A stretch of DNA of 64,000 bases from Rhodocyclaceae bacterium. GTDB taxonomy: Bacteria; Pseudomonadota; Gammaproteobacteria; Burkholderiales; Rhodocyclaceae. Where the stretch lies: positions 1-64,000 of the forward strand of contig JAUXOM010000004.1 of the NCBI GenBank assembly GCA_030682175.1, given 5' to 3'. This document shows positions 1 through 7,591 of this stretch, piece by piece. Made by a program: the position numbers and the translations under genes. The notes below the pieces were generated by a model that was not told where the DNA came from, searched no databases, and worked only from the letters and a program-made list of their open reading frames with translations. Position 1 is the first letter of the stretch. Each line of letters begins with the position of its first letter.

Positions 1-165
1 AAAAACCGCCAGCGAACCGGGGCGCTTGCCGTGGATAAGTCGCAAAAAGCCGCGACTTATCCACCGCGCACCCCTTTGCCCACAAACTCCACAGCCTCAA
101 CATCATTTTTTATATTCCTTAAAAGCAGAACATACAAGGGCCGGGGAGAGGGGGATACAACAGAA
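1..165. other. Gene-free window start with inverted DnaA-box-like pair
   Basis: No credible gene is seen. Positions 31-64 hold a perfect 13-bp inverted repeat (arms GTGGATAAGTCGC and GCGACTTATCCAC, 8-nt spacer). Each arm carries TTATCCAC, eight of the nine bases of a DnaA box. A short AT-rich run follows at about 100-125. No dnaA, parA or gidA gene is nearby, so calling this an origin is not supported. Confidence 0.4.
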
Positions 166-196
166 AGCCCTTCACCCGCAAGGCGGGCGAAGGGCT
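166..196 (-). terminator. Hairpin terminator overlapping the stop of the HTH-like gene
   Basis: AGCCCTTC and GAAGGGCT arms enclose an inner CCCGC/GCGGG stem with an AAG loop. Read on the minus strand it is followed by TTTCTGTTG. The stem overlaps the stop codon of the gene to its right. Confidence 0.7.
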
Positions 197-797
197 ACCC
201 GACGAGCAACCGCAATTGAGCGGCGAAGTTGGTGGCGGCGCTTGCCGCAAGACGGCGGCGGCGGTATGCGCGACTCTTTTCACCAGGGGTCAGCGGTGTC
301 GGACACGGGACATCCGCGCCATCGCCTGCCGCGAATAATGCGCGCGCCGGCCCACTCTGCGAACGCAACCAGTCGCAAACATGGATGCGGCGCTGCTGCA
401 ACAGCGCTTCGATATAGCCCGCATTTTTCACCGTATGCGGCGACAGCCCGGCCAGGGCGGCCGCCTGGCGATAATCCAGCGGGCCGTGCTGCTCTATCGC
501 GGCGAGCAGGTGGTGCATGCCCGGCGCGGCGCGATTGGCCGCATCCACTTTTGGCCGCGGAAAATCCGGCCCGCTGCCGAGCGAAAACTGCGGAATCGAA
601 AAGGCCCCCGATGTCGCGCGCCGCCAGCCCGAGATAAAGATGATCCGCTCACGCCGCAGACGTTGCAGATAGCCGCCTCCCGACAGTGTGGTGACGCCGA
701 CATGCGCGGCCCGGGCGATTTCCTCGCGGGTCAATCCACCGCACTTGCCCAGCGCCGCCAGGATGCGCGCATAGGCCGGGGAGTCGGTTGGCGTCAA
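195..797 (-). CDS. Hypothetical protein with two helix-turn-helix-like repeats
   Basis: About 200 residues, family not recognised. The sequence is an internal duplication: residues about 8-75 and 95-165 share the pattern ILAAL..GGLTREEIARAAHV / LLAAIEQHGPLDYRQAAALA, then a GY-L-RI--W-R block. Each half looks like a winged-helix DNA-binding module, so a nucleic-acid-binding role is inferred. The tail is Arg/Ala rich (SRAYRRRRLAAS). The start is uncertain: the frame opens with TTG and has no clear ribosome binding site. It stands alone, with a terminator on its stop codon. Repeated HTH proteins of this kind also occur on mobile elements, but no mobile genes adjoin it. Confidence 0.55.
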   Translation of the reverse strand: MTPTDSPAYARILAALGKCGGLTREEIARAAHVGVTTLSGGGYLQRLRRERIIFISGWRRATSGAFSIPQFSLGSGPDFPRPKVDAANRAAPGMHHLLAAIEQHGPLDYRQAAALAGLSPHTVKNAGYIEALLQQRRIHVCDWLRSQSGPARALFAAGDGADVPCPTPLTPGEKSRAYRRRRLAASAATNFAAQLRLLVG

Positions 798-811
798 CTA
801 GAGAATCCGCT

Positions 812-1051
812 TCAGCCGCAGCCGCCGGTCTTGCACCCCGGTGCCGTCTCGGGAACGCCAAGCTTCCTGAGGATGCTGTCGAGCGGGCAGAAGGTGGTGA
901 AGCCGCTCTGGAACAGGTTGGCGCCGACAAACAGGGTGAACCACAGCCAGCTCATTGTGGCGAGGTCGACCTGCCCGGTGAAGTGAGCCAGCGCGAGGGA
1001 AAGCATGATGAAAAATCCGGCGACGATGCGGACGATGCGATTGACGGTCAT
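812..1051 (-). CDS. DUF2892 (YgaP-like) small inner-membrane protein
   Basis: 79 residues. It begins MTVNRIVRIVAGFFIMLSLA, has a second hydrophobic segment (LWFTLFVGANLFQSGFTTFC) and ends PETAPGCKTGGCG. The TVNR-I-R--AG start and the C-terminal FCP.. motif are typical of the DUF2892 membrane domain found alone or fused to rhodanese. The ATG is chosen because AAGGAG lies 5 nt upstream; a longer frame would run through a dispersed repeat at 1078-1125. The role is unknown, perhaps in sulfur or thiol handling as in YgaP; cysteines near the C-terminus are visible. Confidence 0.75.
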   Translation of the reverse strand: MTVNRIVRIVAGFFIMLSLALAHFTGQVDLATMSWLWFTLFVGANLFQSGFTTFCPLDSILRKLGVPETAPGCKTGGCG

Positions 1052-1077
1052 GGAAAGCTCCTTGTCAAAGGTTGGGA

Positions 1078-1125
1078 AAAGTCGGCGTGACCGCAGGAAA
1101 TCCCCGTGGGACTGGCGGTACGGCG
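1078..1125 (+). repeat. Dispersed element, long form (copy 1)
   Basis: Intergenic copy of the family with core GTCGGCGCTGGCGGGACGGC. This one carries the extra 24 nt after GTCGGCG. The insert contains nested complementary segments (ACCGC/GCGGT and TCCC/GGGA) and could fold into a hairpin. Confidence 0.75.
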
Positions 1126-1137
1126 CCAATTGCGGGG

Positions 1138-4100
1138 TCAGGCCGCCTGGCGGGCGGACTTGATGCGATTTTTCATGGCTGCGTAGTACAGCACCGGAAT
1201 CACCACCAGCGTCAGCGCGGTGGACACCAGGATGCCGAAGATCAGCGCCAGCGCCAGCCCGGAGAAAATCGGGTCATCGAGGATGAACAACGCACCGAGC
1301 ATGGCGGCAAGGCCGGTCAGCGCGATCGGCTTGGCACGCACGGCGGCGGCCTGGATGACCGCCTCGGCAAAGTCCATGCCCTCCCCGACCTGCTGGTTGA
1401 TGAAGTCCACCAGCAGGATCGAGTTGCGCACGATGATGCCGGCCAGCGCGATCATGCCGATCATCGAGGTCGCCGTGAATTGCGCACCGAACAGCGCGTG
1501 GCCGGGCATCACGCCGATGATGGTGAGCGGAATCGGCGCCATGATGATGAGCGGCACGAGATAGGACTTGAACTGCGCCACAACGAGCAGATAAATCAAT
1601 AGCAGGCCGACGGCATAAGCCAGGCCCATGTCGCGGAAGGTCTCGTAGGTCACTTGCCATTCGCCGTCCCACTTCACGGCATAGCCGGCGTAGGGATCCT
1701 GCGGCTGCTTGATGAAGTATTCGCCGAGCTTGCCGCCTTGTTCGAGCGGCAGGTCCTTGAGCTTGGTGCGAATGTCAAACATGCCGTAAAGCGGCGAATC
1801 CAGCTGGCCGCCCATGTCGCCGACGACATACACCACCGGCAGCAGGTCCTTGTGATAGACCACTTTTTCACGCGGCGCGCGGCGCGCCTCGACCACTTCG
1901 GATATCGGCACGAGCTGTCCACCATAGGCCGGCAGCGCGCGCACCTTCAGATTCAGCAGCGAATCAAGGCTGTCCTGCCGCTCGGCCGGCAGGGTGATGC
2001 GCACGGGGATTTCATATTTCGCCTCGCCGTCATGCAGCGGCGTCACATCCTCGCCGGAGAGGCCCATGCGCACCGTCTCGACGATATCCTTTTGCGCCAC
2101 GCCGAGCAGGGCAGCCTTGGCCTGATTGACGCGCAGCACCACCTTGTCGTTGTCGGCGTCGACGCTGTCATCGACGCCGAGAATATCGACCGTGCCGGCG
2201 AAGGCTTCGCGCACCCGCTTCGCCACTTCGATCTGGCCGGCGTAATCGGGCCCATAGACTTCGGCGACGATCGGCGACAGCACCGGCGGGCCGGGCGGCA
2301 CTTCGACCACCTTGGCGTTGCCGCCGCTCTTTGCGGCAACCGCCATGACCCGCTCACGCACCGACACGGCAATTTCGTGGCTCTGGCGGGAGCGTAAGTC
2401 CTTATCGACCAGATTGACCTGGATGTCGCCCATTTCCGGATTGGTGCGCAGGTAATACTGGCGCACCAGGCCGTTGAAATTGATCGGGCTGGCCGTGCCG
2501 GCGTAGGACTGGTAATCCTTGATCTCGGGCACTTGCGCCAGTTCGGCCGACATCTCGCGCAGCACGCGCGCGGTTTCCTCGACCGGCGTGCCGACCGGCA
2601 TGTCGAGGACGATCTGGAATTCGCTCTTGTTGTCGAAGGGCAGCATTTTCATCACCACAAGTTTGAAAACCCCGAGTGATACCGAGGCGAGAATTGCCAC
2701 GACAATGCCGCTCCACAGCAGCGCGCGCGCCCGGCGGCCGTTGCCCGGATCGAGAAACGGCGTCAGCGTGCGCCGGAAAAAACGATCCAGCTTGCCCGCC
2801 CCGGCGGATGCGTCATGGGCATGCGTCGCGGGCTTCATGATCTTCAATGCCAGCCAGGGTGTGACGACAAACGCGATGGCCAGCGAGATGAACATACCCA
2901 TCGAGGCATTGATCGGAATCGGGCTCATATAGGGGCCCATCAGGCCGCTGACAAAGGCCATCGGCAACAGTGCGGCAATCACGGTGAAGGTGGCCAGGAT
3001 CGTCGGCCCGCCGACTTCGTCCACTGCGCCGGGAATGATCTCCGCGAGCTTCTTGTCGGGGTAAAGGGTATGCCAGCGGTGGATGTTTTCCACCACGACA
3101 ATGGCGTCGTCTACCAGGATGCCGATGGAGAAGATCAGGGCGAACAGCGACACGCGATTGAGCGTGAAGCCCCAAGCCCAAGAGGCAAACAGGGTTGCCG
3201 CCAGCGTCAGCGTCACCGCCACGCCGACGATGACCGCCTCGCGCCTGCCCAGCGCGAACAGCACCAGCAGCACGACAAAGGCGGTGGCGAAGGCGAGCTT
3301 GCCGATCAACTTCTGCGCCTTGTCGGTCGCCGTCTCGCCGTAATTGCGCGTCACGGTGTATTCGGTCCCTTCCGGGATGACCGTGCCCTTGAGGCTGTCC
3401 ATGCGCGCGATCACGCCGGTGGCGACATCGGCCGCATTCACGCCCGGTTTTTTCGATACCGCCAGCGTCACCGCCGGATATTCCACTCCCTGTGCGCCGT
3501 GCCAGACATAGCGACTGGGCTGATCCGGGCCGTCGATCACCTGGGCGACATCGGTCATGAAGACCGGTTTCTGGCCATGCACGCCGACCACGAGTTTCCT
3601 CACGTCGGCGGCGGATTCCAGATAGGTGCCGGTCTGCACCAGGAGTTCGCGGTTGCCGCTGACCAGACTGCCGGCCGGTTGCGAGGCGTTCGACACTTGC
3701 AAAGCCGCCTTCAGGTCCTGCGCCGTGACGCCGTGCGCATTCATGCGTTGCGCATCCATCAGGACACGTACCACATGGCCCGGGCCACCGATGGTGACGA
3801 CATCGCGCGTGCCGGGGATGCGTTTCAGCTCGATTTCCACCGCGCGCGCCACCTGCTGCATTTCGAAGCCGGACTTGTCCTGATCGGCGCTCCAGAAGGT
3901 CAGCGAGACGATCGGAACGTCGTCAATGCCTTTCGGTTTGATGATCGGCTGGCCGACGCCCAGATGCGGCGAAACCCAGTCGCTGTGCGCATTGATGGTG
4001 TCGTAGAGGCGTACCAGCGCCTGAACCGGCTCCTCGCCCACCTTGTATTGCACGGTGATCACCGCCATGCCGGGCCGCGATACCGAATAGATGTGCTCGA

Positions 4101-4338
4101 TGCCGGCAATGCGCGACAACACCTGTTCGGCCGGACGCGTGACGAGGTTTTCGACATCCTTCACCGCCGCACCGGGGAAGGGAATGAAGACGTTGGCCAT
4201 CGTCACATTGATTTGCGGCTCTTCCTCGCGCGGCGTGACCAGCGTGGCAAACACGCCCAGCAGCAAGGCGATCAGCGCGATCAGCGGCGTCAGCGAGTTG
4301 CGGAGGAAATACTCCGCGATGCGTCCAGAGATACCCAT
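1138..4338 (-). CDS. RND-family efflux transporter permease (AcrB/HAE1-like)
   Basis: 1066 residues, full length for an inner-membrane RND pump of the AcrB superfamily. A first transmembrane helix (about residues 14-33) is followed by a large periplasmic porter domain, then helices 2-6. The proton-relay DD pair is in GILVDDAIVVVENI near residue 408, followed by a second porter half and helices 8-12. It exports small toxic molecules by proton antiport together with the adaptor encoded upstream; no outer-membrane channel gene is in the window. The substrate cannot be told from sequence. Stop and start lie close to neighbours, and the adaptor gene precedes it on the same strand by 80 bp. Confidence 0.93.
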   Translation of the reverse strand: MGISGRIAEYFLRNSLTPLIALIALLLGVFATLVTPREEEPQINVTMANVFIPFPGAAVKDVENLVTRPAEQVLSRIAGIEHIYSVSRPGMAVITVQYKVGEEPVQALVRLYDTINAHSDWVSPHLGVGQPIIKPKGIDDVPIVSLTFWSADQDKSGFEMQQVARAVEIELKRIPGTRDVVTIGGPGHVVRVLMDAQRMNAHGVTAQDLKAALQVSNASQPAGSLVSGNRELLVQTGTYLESAADVRKLVVGVHGQKPVFMTDVAQVIDGPDQPSRYVWHGAQGVEYPAVTLAVSKKPGVNAADVATGVIARMDSLKGTVIPEGTEYTVTRNYGETATDKAQKLIGKLAFATAFVVLLVLFALGRREAVIVGVAVTLTLAATLFASWAWGFTLNRVSLFALIFSIGILVDDAIVVVENIHRWHTLYPDKKLAEIIPGAVDEVGGPTILATFTVIAALLPMAFVSGLMGPYMSPIPINASMGMFISLAIAFVVTPWLALKIMKPATHAHDASAGAGKLDRFFRRTLTPFLDPGNGRRARALLWSGIVVAILASVSLGVFKLVVMKMLPFDNKSEFQIVLDMPVGTPVEETARVLREMSAELAQVPEIKDYQSYAGTASPINFNGLVRQYYLRTNPEMGDIQVNLVDKDLRSRQSHEIAVSVRERVMAVAAKSGGNAKVVEVPPGPPVLSPIVAEVYGPDYAGQIEVAKRVREAFAGTVDILGVDDSVDADNDKVVLRVNQAKAALLGVAQKDIVETVRMGLSGEDVTPLHDGEAKYEIPVRITLPAERQDSLDSLLNLKVRALPAYGGQLVPISEVVEARRAPREKVVYHKDLLPVVYVVGDMGGQLDSPLYGMFDIRTKLKDLPLEQGGKLGEYFIKQPQDPYAGYAVKWDGEWQVTYETFRDMGLAYAVGLLLIYLLVVAQFKSYLVPLIIMAPIPLTIIGVMPGHALFGAQFTATSMIGMIALAGIIVRNSILLVDFINQQVGEGMDFAEAVIQAAAVRAKPIALTGLAAMLGALFILDDPIFSGLALALIFGILVSTALTLVVIPVLYYAAMKNRIKSARQAA

Positions 4339-4352
4339 TTAACTTTTCACCA

Positions 4353-4405
4353 CGGCGACACGGCGAGCACGGCGCAAGACGAGCCGACAATTCGCCGTGT
4401 CGCCG
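4353..4405. repeat. Inverted repeat between RND pump and adaptor genes
   Basis: Perfect 14-bp arms CGGCGACACGGCGA and TCGCCGTGTCGCCG with a 25-nt spacer in the short gap between the two efflux genes. There is no T-run, so it may be an mRNA-stabilising or attenuating hairpin rather than a terminator. Confidence 0.6.
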
Positions 4406-4418
4406 CGGTCGCCGTAGT

Positions 4419-5456
4419 TCATTTGGATTGTTTCAACTCGATGCCGGTCTTGACGGGATCGAGGCTCACCTGCTCTCCCGCGGCAAGTCCGGACAGCACC
4501 TCGATCTCGCCATCGGCCACGGCTTCGCCCAGGCGCACCTGGCGCAGCCGGGCCGGACCGTTGCCGACGACATAGACGGCGCTGATCTCGCCCCGCCGGA
4601 GGATGGCCGCCGGCGGCACGGTGAGCTTTTGCACCGTGCCGACGACGAAATGCACGCGTGCCGCCATGCCCGGCACGATGCCGCGCAGGGCTTCAGCATC
4701 GTCAGGCAAATACACCCGGGCAGTCGCCGTGTGACTTTTCGCATCGACCGTCGGCAGGATCTCGATGCGGACGCCGTCCAGCCAGCGCCGACTTTCGGGA
4801 AACTCGATGCGCGCCGTCGTGGCGCGCTGCGCTGCCTTCAATCTGAACTGCGGAATATTGACGATGGCACGCAAACCCCTGGGCTCGAACAGCGTCACCA
4901 ATGGCCGGCCGGGAGCGGCCAGTTCGCCCAACTCGGCATGGCGTTCGGCAACAATGCCGGCGATGGGTGCGGTCACTGCCGCATGAGAAACCCCCGCGCC
5001 CGCCGCCGCCGCCTGGGCACGCGCCGACTTGAGATCGGCCTCGGCCTTGTCGAGCGCGGCCTGGCTGACGAATTTTTGCTTGAAAAGATTTTGGGTGCGC
5101 CGGAAATTCGCTTCGGCCTGCGCCAGTTGCGCGCGGGCGGCAGCGGCACTTTCGCTCGCCTCGCGGGCATCGATCCGCATCAGCAGTTGCCCGGCCTTGA
5201 CGCGTTGGCCGGCCTCGACCAGCACCTCGACAATGCGGCCCGAAACCTGCGTGGCCACCGTGGCCTGCCGGGTCGCCTCAAGAACCGCCTCGGCGGGCAG
5301 GGTAAGTTGCACAGTACGCAGCTCTATGGTGCGCGTGGCTGCGGATTCGGCCTGCGCGGGTGTCAATGAGGCCACGGCTATGCAGACTACGGCGGCAGCC
5401 CGCACGGCCGAAACAAATCGCTCGTACTGGCTCGGAGTGGGGGAGGAGGTTTTCAT
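4419..5456 (-). CDS. RND efflux periplasmic adaptor (membrane fusion protein)
   Basis: 345 residues with an N-terminal signal or anchor segment. A barrel-sandwich (lipoyl-like) half follows near residues 60-90 (VSGRIVEVLVEAGQRVKAGQ), then a coiled-coil hairpin (about 95-150, Ala/Gln rich), a second lipoyl half (TAPIAGIVAERHAELGE) and beta-barrel and membrane-proximal domains. It bridges the RND pump to an outer-membrane channel. Residues ESRRWLDGV coincide with a copy of the dispersed element. No Shine-Dalgarno is obvious before the ATG. The upstream 5458-5485 stretch is AT-rich with near-symmetric TATAT/ATATA ends and may be promoter or operator. Confidence 0.92.
   Translation of the reverse strand: MKTSSPTPSQYERFVSAVRAAAVVCIAVASLTPAQAESAATRTIELRTVQLTLPAEAVLEATRQATVATQVSGRIVEVLVEAGQRVKAGQLLMRIDAREASESAAAARAQLAQAEANFRRTQNLFKQKFVSQAALDKAEADLKSARAQAAAAGAGVSHAAVTAPIAGIVAERHAELGELAAPGRPLVTLFEPRGLRAIVNIPQFRLKAAQRATTARIEFPESRRWLDGVRIEILPTVDAKSHTATARVYLPDDAEALRGIVPGMAARVHFVVGTVQKLTVPPAAILRRGEISAVYVVGNGPARLRQVRLGEAVADGEIEVLSGLAAGEQVSLDPVKTGIELKQSK
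4771..4796 (-). repeat. Dispersed element, short form, inside the adaptor gene
   Basis: Reverse complement reads AAAGTCGGCGCTGGCTGGAC and continues GGC: one substitution from the core. It is read in frame as ESRRWLDGV. Confidence 0.6.
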
Positions 5457-5496
5457 TTAGTATATAAGTAAGTTCTGATATAACCTTTTCAAGGCT

Positions 5497-5859
5497 TCAC
5501 TCAGGCTGAATTGCGTGCTCCGCCATCGCGTCGATCACGTTCCCGACCTCCCCGACGCAGGCCGCCACCGTGATGCTGATGCCGGGGAAGCGCTCCAGCG
5601 CATTGGCAATCAGTTCCGGCAGATCCTTGAGAACATGTCGCCCCGGCGCGAAAAAGATCGGCACCACCCTGATTTCATTGACCCCGCGCGCGGCCAAGCA
5701 CTCGATGCTCGCCTCCAGCGGCGGCTGGGTCAGTTCGAGAAAACCGATCTCCACCGGCACCTCAGGCTGCCGCGCCTCAACCACCGCGCGGATGCGCTTG
5801 AAGGGCTCGATGTATTCCGGATTGCGGGCGCCATGGCCAAAAAGAATAATTCCCTTCAT
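5497..5859 (-). CDS. cbiX: CbiX/SirB-type sirohydrochlorin chelatase
   Basis: 120 residues, the size of the single-domain CbiX-S/SirB chelatases that insert Co or Fe into sirohydrochlorin for cobalamin or siroheme synthesis. It opens MKGIILFGHGARNPEY, with the conserved HG metal-binding motif, and carries PIFFAPGRHVLKDLPELI with the second conserved His. The ATG is chosen because GGAGGAAC immediately precedes it; that sequence is the 3' arm of a conserved hairpin repeat that could mask it. No other tetrapyrrole gene is adjacent. Whether Fe or Co is inserted cannot be told. Confidence 0.85.
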   Translation of the reverse strand: MKGIILFGHGARNPEYIEPFKRIRAVVEARQPEVPVEIGFLELTQPPLEASIECLAARGVNEIRVVPIFFAPGRHVLKDLPELIANALERFPGISITVAACVGEVGNVIDAMAEHAIQPE

Positions 5860-6083
5860 AGTTCCTCCGCCGGGCCGCCCCAAGGAGGAACGGCCAATAC
5901 ATGAAGCGGGCACAGCCCGCGAACACCCGTCACCCCCTTCCCCGGGAAGGGGGCTGGGGGGATGGGGGCCATAGTTCCTCCGCCGGGCCGCCCCAAGGAG
6001 GAACAGCCAATACACGAAGCGGGCAAAGCCCGCGAACACCCGTCACCCCCTTCCCCGGGAAGGGGGCTGGGGGATGAGGGTCA
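5858..6083. repeat. Two tandem 113-bp repeat units upstream of cbiX
   Basis: Units begin at 5858 and 5971 and are nearly identical. Each has a hairpin with TTGGGGCGGCCCGGC loop (minus strand), an AAGCGGGC..GCCCGC stretch and a CCCCCTTCCCCGGGAAGGGGG palindromic block. A third, partial unit starts at 6084 and runs into the 3' end of the MFS gene. Related single units occur at about 9980-10093 and 51777-51895. Confidence 0.85.
5861..5891 (-). promoter_or_regulatory. Shine-Dalgarno-containing hairpin before cbiX
   Basis: Minus-strand arms GTTCCTCC and GGAGGAAC pair perfectly around the loop TTGGGGCGGCCCGGC, and the ATG follows one base later. The only ribosome binding site of cbiX is therefore inside the stem. 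A second identical hairpin lies at 5974-6004. Confidence 0.7.
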
Positions 6084-6100
6084 TACTGCCTCCGCCGGGC

Positions 6101-7471
6101 TCATACAGTTTCCTTCCAGATATTGCGACAGTGAGTTTCCTTGACCTTCCACGCGGCTGCGGCACCGCACCATGCAGCGACAGCAATCAGCAACAGACCC
6201 CAGCGATAATCCTCCGGCGCGTAAATCCGCACACCATTCGCCATCAAACCCGTCCAGCGCTGATCCATGATCCAGCCCACGGCAGGTTGCAGCAACGCCC
6301 CCATCAGAAAACCTCCCATATTGGTCACCGAGGTCGACATGCCGGACAAGGCCGGCGGATTCACTTCCTTGGCACAGGCCCAACTGAGGGTGAAACTTGC
6401 CGTCATCAAGCCCATCAGGCCAAATAGAGTATAGGTAGCAACCAGCGGCAGCGCCACGCCCGACAACCACACCAGCCAGATCGCACCATAAATATGCGAG
6501 CTGACGATGATCACCGGCTTCCTGCGCCGCAGCCGGTCGGAAAGCATGCCGACAAGCAGGCAACCGACGGCAAAACCAGCAAAATAGAGGGATAGATGGG
6601 CGGTGGCAGTCGCGCGGCTCATGCCCATGCCTTGTATCAGGAAGGGCGTCGCCCACAGGCCGCCAAAGGCAAAGAAACTGCCGGACAGCCCCATGTTGAC
6701 GAAGACCGTCGGCCAGGTGGCGCGGTTCTTCACCACGCGCAACAAGCCGGTAAGTATCACCGTGCGGTCAAAAGTCGGGGCTTCATCCGGCTTTCGGTGA
6801 AGGCTAATCGGCGCATGCCGGTTAAGCGCGTCAGCGCGGCCGGAACCAAAAGTCGGCGTTGGCAGTACGGCGGCGCCTTCAGCTTGCGGCCGATCGCGCA
6901 CCCAGATCCAGGTCATTACTCCAAGCGCCAGCGACAGAATTCCCACCCCGACAAACACGCCACGCCAACCGGTGGCCTGCGCCAGCGCGGAGAGCGGCGC
7001 ACCGGCCAGCACCGAGCCAAGGTTACCAACCAGCATCGCCAGTCCGACGACTGTGGCAAAACGATGTTCCTCATACCAGACGGCGATGATCTTCAGCATG
7101 GCGATGAACGTCACCGACACACCCAGACCCACCAGAGTGCGCCCGATCAGCGCAGCATTGAGGCTGTCCGCCATGCCAAACAGCAGACTGCCACCGCCGG
7201 CGACCATGCCGCCCAGCAGCAGGATGCGCCGCGGCCCCAGCGTGTCGACCAGAATGCCGGTCGGTATCTGCATGATGGTGTAGACGTAAAAATAGGTGGC
7301 CGCCAGCACACCGAGCGACGCCGCCGAGGTCTGGAAGGCCGCTGCCAAATCCTGGGCGATACCGGCCGGCGCGAAACGCTGGAAAAATGACAGCACATAG
7401 GCGGCCGCGACCACGGCCAGAATGATGAGGCGGCGTCTTTTTTGCTCTGGCGATAACGATTCGATCATCAT
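6101..7471 (-). CDS. Major facilitator superfamily transporter
   Basis: 456 residues with about twelve hydrophobic segments in two halves. The first half has the MFS signature in the loop after helix 2 (LVDTLGPRRILLLGG) and the second has MLSDRLRRRKPVI. The substrate is not recognisable. The central loop (about residues 200-240) contains AAVLPTPTFGSG and EAPTFD, which match the dispersed element and a possible second partial copy, so the loop has probably been enlarged by repeat insertion. Start taken at the ATG-ATG pair giving MMIESLSPEQ; no strong ribosome site is seen. Divergent from the Kef-type gene. Confidence 0.85.
   Translation of the reverse strand: MMIESLSPEQKRRRLIILAVVAAAYVLSFFQRFAPAGIAQDLAAAFQTSAASLGVLAATYFYVYTIMQIPTGILVDTLGPRRILLLGGMVAGGGSLLFGMADSLNAALIGRTLVGLGVSVTFIAMLKIIAVWYEEHRFATVVGLAMLVGNLGSVLAGAPLSALAQATGWRGVFVGVGILSLALGVMTWIWVRDRPQAEGAAVLPTPTFGSGRADALNRHAPISLHRKPDEAPTFDRTVILTGLLRVVKNRATWPTVFVNMGLSGSFFAFGGLWATPFLIQGMGMSRATATAHLSLYFAGFAVGCLLVGMLSDRLRRRKPVIIVSSHIYGAIWLVWLSGVALPLVATYTLFGLMGLMTASFTLSWACAKEVNPPALSGMSTSVTNMGGFLMGALLQPAVGWIMDQRWTGLMANGVRIYAPEDYRWGLLLIAVAAWCGAAAAWKVKETHCRNIWKETV
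6848..6873 (+). repeat. Dispersed element, short form, inside the MFS gene
   Basis: AAAAGTCGGCGTTGGCAGTA then CGGC: read on the coding (minus) strand as AVLPTPTF. A related AAAAGTCGG starts about 80 bp earlier near 6768. Confidence 0.65.
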
Positions 7472-7591
7472 GGGATTGTAACTACCCGGACCACGCTCCC
7501 GGCACTCTCTCAGGAAAGGAAATTTCCCCGGCCTGAGCCGCGACACACCAAGACCCCTTTCACTGTACGCCATCCGCGCCACACCGGTATC

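Noticed and set aside
1-130. Chromosomal origin (oriC)
   Set aside because: Only two box-like sequences and no dnaA, rpmH, gidA or parAB genes; evidence too thin to annotate.
195-797. Phage or plasmid remnant
   Set aside because: The duplicated HTH protein resembles mobile-element genes, but no integrase, transposase or att-like repeat adjoins it.
2815-4575. Long open frames opposite the RND pump, thiC, maeB, the cytochromes and others
   Set aside because: They mirror high-GC coding sequence on the other strand, are His/Arg/Gly rich and lack ribosome sites and recognisable domains.
5858-6083. CRISPR array
   Set aside because: Two 113-bp direct repeats without short repeat-spacer periodicity and no cas genes anywhere in the window.
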